Assembly: GCF_001411555.2 (NCBI RefSeq)
Contig: NC_049916.1
Coordinates: 2,976,001-3,040,000 of the forward strand
Direction of reading: 5' to 3'
Length of the DNA: 64,000 nucleotides
From: Juglans regia
Taxonomy: Eukaryota; Streptophyta; Magnoliopsida; Fagales; Juglandaceae
Shown here: one piece after another, positions 33,640 through 44,757 of the stretch
Layout of the letters: each line of letters begins with the position of its first letter
Position numbering within the stretch: the first letter of the stretch is position 1
Notes under the pieces: generated by a model
Database searches by the model: none
What the model was told of the DNA's origin: nothing
Seen by the model: the letters and a program-made list of their open reading frames with translations, nothing else
Position numbers and translations under genes: made by a program

Positions 33640-35500
33640 TCTAGCAGCCCTTCTCAACCTCAAGGTGGAGTATGCGAAACCAATTATAGTTTGTTAACAA
33701 GATCAAGAAACCTTCCCAATGGATGTGACTTGGTAAAAATATTTACAAGCTAATCACGAGAAGTAACTGAAAGAAGTTGTAGCGAGTTACAAAAAAGATG
33801 ATGTCAGATAAAATAACAATAAATCTCAATATGTTTCGCCTGTTCATGGAAAACATCATTATAAGCTATTTGAGAAGCACTCGTGTTATCATAGTATACA
33901 TGAGTGGCAGTGGAGATAGGTACGCTTTTATTTTGTAGTAGTCACCGCAACTAAAGGAGCTCAAATGTGATGTTAACAAAAGCACAATATTCTCTCTCAA
34001 TGCTAGAACGTGCAACTACGATTTGTTTCTTACTACGCCACGAAATAAGAGATGTGCCTAGTAGAAAACAATAACCAATAGTAGAATGTCAATTTGTGGA
34101 GTTACTTGCGTAATCAACATCTGTATAGGCAATCAACTAAAAAGGTGACTGGGAAGAGAAATGTAGACCATGAAACATTGTCCCCTTGAGGCATTGAAGA
34201 ATGTGAAGCACAGCAGAGAAATGTGTGCATCATGGAGTAGCTATGAATTGATGTACTTGATGAACAATATATGAGATATCAGATTGAGTGACAGTAAGAT
34301 GGACAAGACTACCAACCAAATGTCGATACAATGTGGGATCACGAGGATGATCACCATCATTCAAATTGAGAAGAGCATTGAGCTTGGTCAGTGTGTCGGT
34401 AACCTTGCAATCGGTCAAATTAGCACGTGAAAGCAAATCAGATGTGTATTTGGCTTAAGTCAAATAGTAGCTTGTAGAATAAGAGAAAATCTCAAGAACA
34501 AGAAAATAACTTAGGGCCTAAGATCTTTCATCTGAAAATGTTGGTGAAGATATTATTTGAGCTCCTAAATGCCAATAAATTCATCTCCAGTAATAATCAA
34601 GTCATCTACATATAATAGAAAAAGAATGGTGACTTAGTCTATGCCACATATACATAAATTTGAGTCGTAGGAGCTGATGGGGTGGCCAAGACTAGATAGA
34701 CATGGTGATGTTGAATCTGGCAAACCAAACCTTAGGAGCTTGCTTGACCATACAAAACTCGATCAAGACGAGGAACCTTGTATGGAGAGTGGGGAAATCT
34801 AGGATATGGCTACATATAAATTTCATGCTAAGAATGGATACTTCTTGCTATTTGCCGGAATTTTGACTTTTCGTTCAAGACATCATTAAGGAATGTATTT
34901 TTGACATCCATCTAAAATAGAGATCAATGACGAGATGCAGCAACGACTAGAAAAGCACAAACAGAAGAGAGACGAGCAACAGGAGCAAAAGTCTCTTCAT
35001 AATCAATATCATATTCTTGGGTAAATCCCCTGGCCACAAGTCGAGTCTTGTATCTATCAATAGTACCATCTAAGCGAGTCTTAATTTGGAAGACCCACTT
35101 AGACCCAACAACATACTTTCTTGGAGATGGGGCAAATCAACTGGATCCTAAGTATGATTCTTAGATAATGCATCAAGTTCACAATTCCTTAAAGTATAAC
35201 AAAGGGGGTTATGGAAACCTAACAATATGAGTGAGGTTCATGCAAGGCAATTGAGGCATGAAAACATTGAAAATTACGAAGATGTGATGATAAAAATCTT
35301 ACCCCGGTGGAACGGCAAAGGTCTGAAGGTGGATCATCGACATGACCTAAGACGAGAGTATCAAAATGAAAGTAGGGATGTAGAAGAAGAGGAAGCAACA
35401 ACAACAACGTCAAAGTTAGAAAGGTGAAGGGATGAAAGCAATGACATTTTAGGGATATGAAAAATCTTGGAAACAGAAAGATTAAATATAGGAACACTGC
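33640..35500 (-). pseudogene. Decayed Ty1/copia pol remnant
   Basis: Read on the minus strand: linker with HVDDPPSD near 35360, RT start near 35060 (YKTRLVARGFTQEYDIDYEE), MDVKNTFLND near 34900, catalytic YVDDLIITGD near 34610, LTVTQSDISY near 34285, and NIFTKSHP at the RNase H end near 33715. Stops and shifts occur throughout. Gag and integrase are not evident. Much older than the element in TPS copy A and of another family. Confidence 0.85.
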
Positions 35501-35820
35501 CTATATTTTGAATGGTCATAGTGGAGGCATTAACTTTGTATTGAAGATCGAATGTAGATTATATTTTGAATGTGATGACAGTGTAGGCGTGGTAAATGTA
35601 GATTGATTGAGTGTCATGTGATTGCAACATGCAGAGTCAAAGAGACAAAGAGAAGTTTTACCTAGCAAGATTGAAAAGGCAAAGGAAGATGCATTACCAA
35701 AACGGGTGAGAGCCTGGTCAATTAGATCCTCGAGTTCAGCTCTGGAGAGGGTGAAAGTAAGCTAAAAAGACTCACTAGAGGGACCAATGAGATATGTGTG
35801 AATATAATGAGCAGTAGCAA

Positions 35821-35937
35821 TAGTGGGTTTGAAAAAGTTGAATTGTTTATTATATTTTGTATTGGGATTTGAAAAAGTTATAATGATGAATTGAGATGAG
35901 TTGAAATGAGTTTGGTAACCAAACTCACCCTAAATGT
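35821..35937. mobile_element. MITE fragment (GAGATGAG family)
   Basis: Core TTGAATTGTTTATTATATTT, then AATTGAGATGAGTTGAAATG and a decayed right end. Confidence 0.75.
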
Positions 35938-36504
35938 AAACACTTTGGGAAAATATGAACTTTTCTTTGAAATAAAACCTATTGGTGCTTCCATAATTTC
36001 AAAAAAAAAAAAAAAAAACCTACTAGTGCTTCTCTCTTAAGCTTCTGACATTGTTCCAGACTAGTTTGGGGGATAGTTGCCACCACTTTTTTTGCATCTT
36101 GCACTGTTTTCCTTCAACCTTTTCCTACTCAGGTGATTTGCATTATCTTTCATTCGTCACTTTTTTGCGTCTTGCACTATTTTCATAGCAAAAAATATCA
36201 CTCTATATACATCCTTGAGAGAAAGGGGTTACAGGTGTCGGGGTGGGAGAGAGATAAAATGAAATCATGTACCTGGGTGTAAATTTAAGGTTGGTACACG
36301 GCCTGTGTGGCAGATTTCTACTGGCTAGTGTTAAAATTAAATTCATATCCGACGGGCTATGAGCTTTTCCCCTTTTATAATAGTTAGTTTTTAGATTGTT
36401 GGGGTATAAATATTACAATTGAGATAATATATTTTAAAGAATTTAATAAGAACTTTTATCCAAACAATACCTAAGATTTTGTCCCAATATTCCACCTAAT
36501 TAAG

Positions 36505-36708
36505 AGTTTTTTTGCAGATGAAATGAGATGAATTAAGATAAAAGTTAAAAGTTGAATAAATTATTGCTAAAATATATTTTTTTAATATTATTTTTATTTT
36601 GAAATTTGAAAAAGTTAAATTGTTTATTATATTTTGTTTAAGAATTTAGAAAAGTTGTAATTATTACATGAGATGAGATGAAAAATTATAAAAGTGAACG
36701 AGACCAGA
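36505..36708. mobile_element. MITE copy (GAGATGAG family)
   Basis: AGATGAAATGAGATGAATT at the left, the shared core, and GAGATGAGATGAAAAATT at the right; about 200 bp like the copy at 58911. Confidence 0.8.
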
Positions 36709-36771
36709 GAATGAAAGACACAACATATAAATTTACTAATAGCCTTAGTTTATATTAAAGGGTGAATATTT

Positions 36772-36982
36772 TAGGCCCTGTTTGGATACATAAATGGTTT
36801 CATCTCATCTCATCATTACAATTTTTTTAAATTTTCACACAAAATATATTAAACGATTCAATTTTTTCAAATCTCAAAACAACAATAATATTAAAAATTA
36901 ATATTTTGATAATATTTTATTTAACTTTTAACTTTTATCTAAAACCATCTCATCTCATCTCACTATTTAAAATGGAGCCTTA
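36772..36982. mobile_element. MITE copy (GAGATGAG family), opposite orientation
   Basis: GGCCCTGTTTGGATACATAA at the left and CATCTCATCTCATCTCAC at the right, core reversed relative to the copy 70 bp before it. Confidence 0.8.
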
Positions 36983-39065
36983 AAATTTAAAATTTGAATT
37001 AAAAAAAATAAAGAAAATTAAACTGTCACTCATTACGTATAATGTTTTACTTTTAATTTTTTGGTTCTATTCTATAGATGGATTTATTTTGGATCTTTAG
37101 TATACAATTGCAATAATTTGACTTTTTTTTTTTTTTGTAAGCCAATAATTTCACTTATTGAATTTGTTGCATAGTATCTACAATCTCATTATAATATATA
37201 CTTAAGATATTTTGATACTCAGAAAAAAAAAAATTACTTCCATATTTTAATGATTTAGATCTTATAATGAGTTTATTCAATGCAAATTCAATCCGTTTTC
37301 ACTCTTTTTTGGTGGTAAGACCATTAATCTGGTCAACTGTGTTTTCCATTTTCTTTTACTTTCATTTCTACCAAACATCAAATTAAGGTGTATTAAAATT
37401 GGTATTAAATTTGTATTTTTTTTTCTTATTATTGTAAGAAAATGTTTGAATATAGGAATTATTGTTTTCAAGGATAAATAAACAGATTAACGGAAGAAAG
37501 TATTTGGTATTTAGGAAATGGATAGTGATATTTTTACATCTTATTTATGATTTTTTTAATTAAATTACATAATTATATTGATTGATTGAATTTATTTATT
37601 TTTTAAATTATATAAAGTCAAGTTTTAAAATTTTTAATCTGAATTTTTAAATAGAAAGAAAGAAAGAAAAAAAAAAGAGAAAGTAAAAAAAAAAAAACTA
37701 TAGTAAACCAATAATAAAAGATGTACCATTACCGAACAGTGGCAGGGAGGGGAGTAAAATTAGTAAATGCGTACGAGGTGGTAAAGGTGCCGTGTCGAAC
37801 TGAGAAATCAGGCGTTTCAATGAGATGACAGAAATGCCCCCTATATTTTGGCCAAAATCTGTCTTGGGTCTGTCAATTATGAACCACATGCAGATGCGAA
37901 GGACCGCGGATTTTATAGACCACACAGTCTCAAACACATTACAATGTCATGTCACTTTCGTGCCCCTTTTTCTCCTGAAAAAAAGAATTAAATGACCGAA
38001 ATTAAAAATACACTTTTTTTTTTCTCTCTTTTTATGAAGTGAGTGTTTGAAATTACCATAGAAAATATAATTTATAATTTTAAAGTTTATAGTTTATAAT
38101 TTAAATAATTATTTTATTATTAAAAATTTATTTATTATTTTATTATATTATATTTTTTTGAAAACAAATTTAAAAAGTATTTTTTAAATTAAAAATGAGG
38201 ATTATTTAAATTTTTAAATATTATGACAATATTCTTAAAAGTTTAAAAATTGTAAATATTTAAAAGTTATATAGATATTTTTGTTTATTTAAGTTTTTTA
38301 AAATTCGAATTACGTCCCGTATTATCTCAAAAATTGACATTTTCCTAAAACGTGCTTTTTAATTTATTTTAGATTAAAATTACTTTAATATGTAACACAA
38401 ACAACTTAATTTTTTCATAAAAGTGCTTTTAAAACTATTTAAGCACTTTTTAAAACTACTACCGTAATCCCAAACATGTCCGAAGTAAAAATTCTATTTA
38501 TCATATTTACACCACACATCAATATATAATTTATTATTTTTATTCTTCTATTTAAACATACATATTTACACATTAAAAATTACACTTTGTTCTTCTCTTT
38601 ATGAAGATGGAAGACCTACTCACGAATGTTTAAAAAAAAAAAAAAGTAAAAATATTGGGTTTTTGTCCGAAATTCATATATAATATAACCCTTCTAGAAA
38701 AGTCGCTAATTTAAAAAGATAACAAAAATTTAGAATAATTATAGCATATAAATGATTTTCGCTTCCCCGGCCCAAATAATTAATTTCGTGTAACTATTTC
38801 CTCAAAGTTGAGTTTTGAGGTCGGCATTGTCTTCATGAGTTATCCAATCAAACTTCTTTCGTGATTTATAAACAGTGCAAAAAGGTAAATTAATTGGTTA
38901 TTTGATATTGAAATTAATGGATGGACCAACCTTATAGTCCCACGCATTTACATTTACGCGAAAAGCAACTTACTAACAAGGTAGTTGAGAAGGGACATGC
39001 ACTACTCGCTTGCATTAACATTTGGGAGAGAAGTGGGTCATGGTTGGAGACTGAAAATTATATTC

Positions 39066-39240
39066 AGGGTGCGTTTAGATTTTAAATTGAGTTTAATTGA
39101 TAAAATATTGTTAGAATATTATTTATTATTATTATTATTTTGAGATTTGAAAAAGTTGAATTGTTTATTATATTTTTTGTTGAGATTTAAAAAATTTATA
39201 ATGATGAGTTGAGATGAATTTACTTTCCAAACGAAGCCAT
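39066..39240. mobile_element. MITE copy (GAGATGAG family)
   Basis: GGGTGCGTTTAGATTTTAAA to CTTTCCAAACGAAGCC with the shared core. Confidence 0.8.
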
Positions 39241-39301
39241 TTATCCTTATACTATATATTATACACTATACATGATTTTTTATTGTTTATAAATATAATT
39301 A

Positions 39302-39502
39302 TTCTGAGATGAGTTGAGATGAGCTGAGATGAGTTGAGATGGATTGTGAATAGTAATGAGATGAGTTGTGAATAGTAATGAGATTTGTGAGTTAAAGTTG
39401 CTGAATAGTAATGAATAGTAGTGAGATGAGTTGAGATGAGTTGAGATGAGCTGAGATGAGTTGAGATGAGCTGAGATGACTTGCGAATCCAAACGCGCCC
39501 TT
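39302..39502. repeat. GAGATGAGTT/GAGATGAGCT tandem array
   Basis: Ten-base units GAGATGAGYT in two blocks around AATAGTAATGA repeats, ending TCCAAACGCGCCC. It looks like a MITE end of the same family expanded into a short satellite. Confidence 0.85.
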
Positions 39503-40029
39503 AATCTCAATCTTATCGGATATAACATATTTCTTTTCATTTAATGCATGTCTCTTATAAATAAAATTATTATAGTCACAAAAAAATTACATAAAAATAA
39601 ATTTATAAATTAATGTGATTTTATATAAGATATTATATATATTTTATAATAAAAATATATTTACAATCTAATATTAAGTAAAATCAATTTAATTTATAAA
39701 TTTATTTTCATAAAATATTTTTAAAATTAAATTATTATTTTTATATATATCGTAGTGACTGTATTTAACATGAGTGAAGTGGTCGCCTCTCACTGATTGG
39801 ACACTATCTATAATTGTATATATGCAATTTACTGGTCGGGCATCTCAATAGTTAAACGCCTAGTCTCGATCTTGTAAAATTAAATGGATATATCATATTT
39901 CTTTTCATTTACTGCGGGTCCCTTTCATTTAATACACGCCTCTTACTTGCTATCATTGTATAATGTATTATATTAAAAGAGCTGTTCGTCTCTATGCCTT
40001 GACATTTATGTCAAGGTGCCTGGTGGAAG

Positions 40030-40252
40030 TAGTTGTTTAAATTTAGAGATGAGTTGAAATATATTGAGATTATTTATAAATAATAAAATAAAAGTTAAAT
40101 TATTTATTATATTTTATGTATAAATTTAAAAAAGTTATTTTTAGATTTGAAAAAATTGAATTATTTATTATATTTTATATATAAATTTGAAAAAATTGTA
40201 ATGATGAGATGAGATGAGTTGAGGTGGATTTTGAATCCAAACATCTCTTAAG
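40030..40252. mobile_element. MITE copy (GAGATGAG family) with duplicated core
   Basis: The segment TTATTTATTATATTTTAT is present twice (about 40093 and 40163), then GAGATGAGATGAGTTGAGG and TCCAAAC. Confidence 0.75.
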
Positions 40253-41184
40253 AGTCAAAACATTTACGACAGAAACGAGCAAACAGGAAAATAAGAGAAA
40301 TGATTAATATAGTTGTAAGGATATAAATATTATATAATTATTTAAAAATAAAAAATAAATACGAGATTTAAATAAAAAAATTAATTTTTTAATAATAAAT
40401 CTTTTTTTTTAAATGAATGTATGATATTTTCATATTTTATATATATCATTACTTGAAAAATAATATTTTAAAATGACCAATCAATAATATAATTAAAGTC
40501 CTATTAAAATTTTATATAAAATTTTTATTTTTAAATAATGTGATATCTAGTATACTATCTATTCTTATTCTTATTATACAATATACTGCTCCAATGATTG
40601 TAAAGAACGAGATATTTGTACCATGTCACACTCTTAAGTGGCAATCACTATCATACAGTTGCCTTTGTCCTTTTATTTATTTATATATATTTATAAATCA
40701 TAGAGAAAATTTAATGTGCATGAGTTGCCAATTCATTAATGGTGCCAGGTGGGTTGGTGGAGACAATGAGGTACGGGTACCAACCTGGCCCCATCGTCTT
40801 TTTGTTTTTCGAAACTATTAGGGAGATTACGATACACAAGCTTACTGGTTCAAAAAGGATAGCACAATTTCCTGATCAGGTGGGGGATCAGCTGTACTGT
40901 ATTGTAATAATGTTAAGAGGGTTGTACACAATTGGGTAAACGGTGAAAAGGAGAAAAAAAAAGAGACTGCTTGTTTGAGAAGAAAATCGTTTCTTTGCTT
41001 TTCCCACACCATCTTTTCTTGGAAAGTAATCTTGATTGCATCTAAGATAAGGAAAATAATTTATTGAGAAATGAAGAAATATATCGCATAAAAATAAATT
41101 TATAAATTAAAATTATATCAATTTATAAATTTATTTTTATAAAATATTTATATATCTATAATATTATATATATATTATGAAAAA

Positions 41185-41513
41185 CCCCCTTTTATCTTAT
41201 CTTAATATTTAAATATTATTTAAATATAAATATTTTTATTTTTTATCTAATTATTATAATTTTTCTAAATTTTTAAATAAAATATAAAAAATAATTTAAC
41301 TTTTTCAAATTAAAAAATAAAAATTATATTAACAAAAATATTCTAACAATACTTTAACTTTATAATATTTTTATTTAACTTTTTTACTCTCATTTTTCAA
41401 AATTTCATAAAATATTTTAACTCAAATCATTTAATTATTATTCACAAACTATCTTACTATTATTGACAGATTTCTCATCTCATCTATATAACCATAACCA
41501 AACGAGGTCTTCC
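41185..41513. mobile_element. MITE copy (long subtype of the GAGATGAG family)
   Basis: Matches the 371-bp subtype at 57220 in its right half (TTAACTCAAATCATTTAATT, TTCTCATCTCATCT, AACCAAACGAGG). Confidence 0.65.
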
Positions 41514-41709
41514 AAGACTAATCATAGCTAGGTTCTAATCCATGTTTAATAGATAACGAGCTTATAACTCACGCAATACACGGATTGTTATGTATGTTAT
41601 GTATGAGGGAGAGAGATTTAGAGAGAGCGGGTTTTATAGTGAACAAATTTGAAACGGTCTATAGGACGATTTATTTAATGAAACAATATAAAGGCTAAAA
41701 TAATGTCTT

Positions 41710-42140
41710 TGGGTGAATACTTAAATTGGTTTATATTTTTATATGCAAGAAAATAAATGAAACTTAAAAGTTAAAACAATTCATAATGAAATATTGCTTT
41801 TAAAATGATTACTGTTCTATAAACATAATAACACTTCAAGTTTAATGAGTAGAATGTCTAATTTTATGAGTAGAATGCCACATCGGAGTCATATGACTCC
41901 ACTTAAAATATAAAACAATATAAATATTGAATTAGTACTTTTTGATGGAGTCTTGAATTGATTTATATCTTTATATGTAAGAAAATAAATGAAATTTAAA
42001 AGTTACAATGATTCATAATGAAATATTAATTTTAAAAGGTTTACCGCTTCATAAACATAACACTTCAAATTTAATGGATAGAATACCTATTTTTATAGGT
42101 AGAATGACACGTCGGAATTATATTACTTCGTTTTTATATA
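41710..42140. repeat. 232-bp tandem duplication
   Basis: Segments beginning AATTGGTTTATATTTTTATA (41724) and AATTGATTTATATCTTTATA (41956) continue as similar DNA through AACACTTCAARTTTAATG and GTAGAATG. No coding potential. Confidence 0.8.
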
Positions 42141-42794
42141 GTAATAGACAATGCAATAGACAATGCTTTTCATCTCAAATTATTATTATTTTTAATTGTG
42201 ATTAAAGATAATAAAATCTAAGCTTTGATAACTTTTTAACTCCTATCGACTTAGTATATTATAGAATACACCACTTATTATGATACTAATTATTATGGTT
42301 AAAGAACTTAAAAAAATATATATTATGGTTATAAAAAAAGTAAAATACCCATACTTTTTATCATAGTGGAACTCACTTCAATGATTTGTTAGGTGTGCCA
42401 AAAGATACGATTGCAAATAGATAAAACATCATGATTTTATATTTTTAGAATTAATTTTCACATAAATTTTTTATACGAAGTATTTTGTAAATGATTAACG
42501 CTATATTATATTCCTTTTCCATCTCATAAAGGCGACATTTTCATAATTTTTATTATTTTATCACTTTTGAGCTTTTCTTGTCAATTAATTCAAAAGCTTC
42601 GGTTGTAAAGACAATGATGGTTCTCTCAACTAATATTATCATTCAAATAACCACCGACTCTTTAATTTATCTTAAATTAATTATTGATGAGATTCATTAT
42701 TTTTTTAAAAAAAATTAAATTTATCTTAACCTATTTCATAGATTTTAATCTAAAAAATTAAACCCATTTCAATAAAATCTATAAAATATAATTA

Positions 42795-42890
42795 TTTAGA
42801 CTGTATTTAGATATTGAGATGAGTTGAGTTATTTATGAATAATAATAAATTGAGATGATGAAATGAGTTTTGTAAAACTTACCTAAGATG
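42795..42890. mobile_element. MITE fragment (GAGATGAG family)
   Basis: ATTTAGATATTGAGATGAG with a short decayed remainder. Confidence 0.55.
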
Positions 42891-43194
42891 AATTTAGATA
42901 TGTTTAAATATTAAAAAGAATTTAAATGTATTTATAAGAAGTTAAAAAAAGTTATTAGTTCCACTATAAATAGGTATTAAGTTGAAAAATATTGTGAGTT
43001 TTACGTGTAAAAAAATTTTAAATTGAGACGAATTTAATAATTTAAGAATTAAGTATTTAAATAATAAAAAAGTCTAAATTTAAACCAAATTCAATTGAAC
43101 TGAATGTAATAAAAAAACTAAACAAATTATTCTAACTAAAATCAACTCAACTCAATTCGTCTTAAATGGCCTAACCCAGATTAATTACTTGAGC

Positions 43195-43400
43195 ATTGCT
43201 ATTCATAAGCCCATACACCACACACCAAAATTTTTTTATTTTTTTAAAATTTTTTTAAAGTTTTTTTTAGTTTTATTATTTTTAAAATAATTGAATTATT
43301 ATACTCATAATCTATATATCACATATTTTGTAAGAGAATAAAATTAAAGAAATCATAAAAAGGTTGGTGTGTGGTGTATGAGGCTTAGGAATAGAATTTT
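43195..43400. mobile_element. MITE-like element with long inverted repeats (different family)
   Basis: ATTCATAAGCCCATACACCA and CACACACCAA at the left pair with TTGGTGTGTGG and TGTATGAGGCTTAGGAAT at the right, around an AT-rich centre. Total about 206 bp; flanking duplication not clear. Confidence 0.75.
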
Positions 43401-43417
43401 TCTAATTACAAGCTCGT

Positions 43418-43616
43418 TTGTTTTCAGAGATGAGATGAGATGAGATGAATTGAGATTAAAGTTAAAAAGTTGAATAAAATATTGTTAGAATATATTTTTT
43501 AATATTATTATTGTTTTGGGATTTGAAAAAGTTGAATTGTTTATTTTATTTTATGTGAGAATTTGAAAAAGTTGTAATGATAAGGTGAGATGAGATGAGA
43601 TGAGATGAGATGTTTT
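43418..43616. mobile_element. MITE copy (GAGATGAG family) upstream of TPR3
   Basis: Left GAGATGAGATGAGATGAAT, shared core, right GTGAGATGAGATGAGATGAG. It lies about 200-400 bp ahead of the likely TPR3 transcription start. Confidence 0.85.
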
Positions 43617-43799
43617 TGAAAGACAGAAGTACAAGATATATCAGGCAGCAAAAGGAGCTCGTGCAGTGCAAATGTGCAAAGACTAGAACGAAAGAGGGGA
43701 TTACAGGCTGCCTAGATTTTCCCCACTTCCTAGGTATAGTTTTGAAACACAACAGGCAACAGCAAACTGTAGTCCACAGTCGCGAGTAGGGAAAAGGAA

Positions 43800-44757
43800 A
43801 TCAGGTAGAGAAAGAAAGTGACACAGTAATTGCAGAGAGAGTGAGAGAAAGAGTGAGCGAAAGTTCAAAGTTCTACAGGTACGGAGAGTGGATATATATT
43901 ATATATATATAGATATATAGAAAGGGGGAGAGAGAGAGAGAGCGCGAGGCAGAGCGCAGACAGCAGAACCTTTGTCCTTGTCCTGAAGAGAGAGAGGAAA
44001 GTAATAAATAAAGATATATATAGAGAGGTGAAAATAAAGTAAGACATTTTAGACAGAGAGGACGTGAGGGTTGTTGCGGAGTTATCTGCAAAGCACATTC
44101 AGAGGAAAAAGAAGAAGGTGAAGAAGTAAGAGAGGCCGGAAAACCCTAGTCCTACAATTGATTCATTTTGCCCTTCTCTGAAGACCAGTAAGGCTATGTA
44201 TTTTCCTCTCTTTTTTGATTTGGAAATGAACGAAGAAAATTCCATGACGTTGTAGAAAATCAAGCTGTAGTGCTTTTTTTGTCTCACATTCACCTGCATT
44301 TAGATAAAGCTGTTATAGGGTTGGATCTTTGCGCAGGGAGCTAAAACTTAGGGTTTATTTCGGGTTTTTGTCACGTGGGGGTTTATAAGAAAAAAGAGCT
44401 TCTCTATTGGGTATTTGTGTATTTTATCGTGCTTCTTCTGCTGTATTAAAATTTGGGTTTTGTGATGTTTGGATGAAGACATTACTTCGTACTGATTTGA
44501 AGGTTAAGAAATTTGAGGGGTGATAGTGTAAGTTGGGGCCCTGGGTGAGGTACTTCATGAATGATTTGAAGCAAAATTTAGTGCCAAAAGAAAATTGAAG
44601 AAGAAATAGTTTCTGGGTATTGTACTTTTCATCCAAATAACGACCTTTACCTGTTGAAAGAGGATTTTGGGACAGCCTGTAACTTTTTGCGGTGAATTTA
44701 GACGCTTCGGTTTGACATCTGATCTTTGCGCTGGAGCGGTTAGGATTACCGGGCACT
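43800..44757 (+). promoter_or_regulatory. TPR3 promoter / long 5' leader
   Basis: A TA-rich run (43890-43920) is followed by GA-rich leader DNA (43920-44040). A likely 5' UTR intron starts at CCA|GTAAGG near 44188 and may end at GGTTAG near 44743, 14 bases before the ATG. Such leader introns are usual in plants, but these borders are guesses. Confidence 0.45.

Larger units (their letters stand above)
35938..43194. other. Gene-free AT-rich region
   Basis: Apart from the listed MITEs and repeats I see no coding region. A less AT-rich island at 37,700-37,970 and another at 40,600-40,930 have no recognisable content. Confidence 0.6.

Noticed and set aside
35227..35427. Plus-strand Glu/Arg-rich frame
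   Set aside because: Complement of the linker region of the minus-strand copia pol remnant.
37690..37970. Possible gene or conserved promoter in a less AT-rich island
   Set aside because: No open frame with recognisable content, no splice pattern and no repeat structure.
43865..44098. Ser/Leu-rich minus-strand frames near the TPR3 leader
   Set aside because: Complement of the GA-rich 5' leader; no gene-like features.
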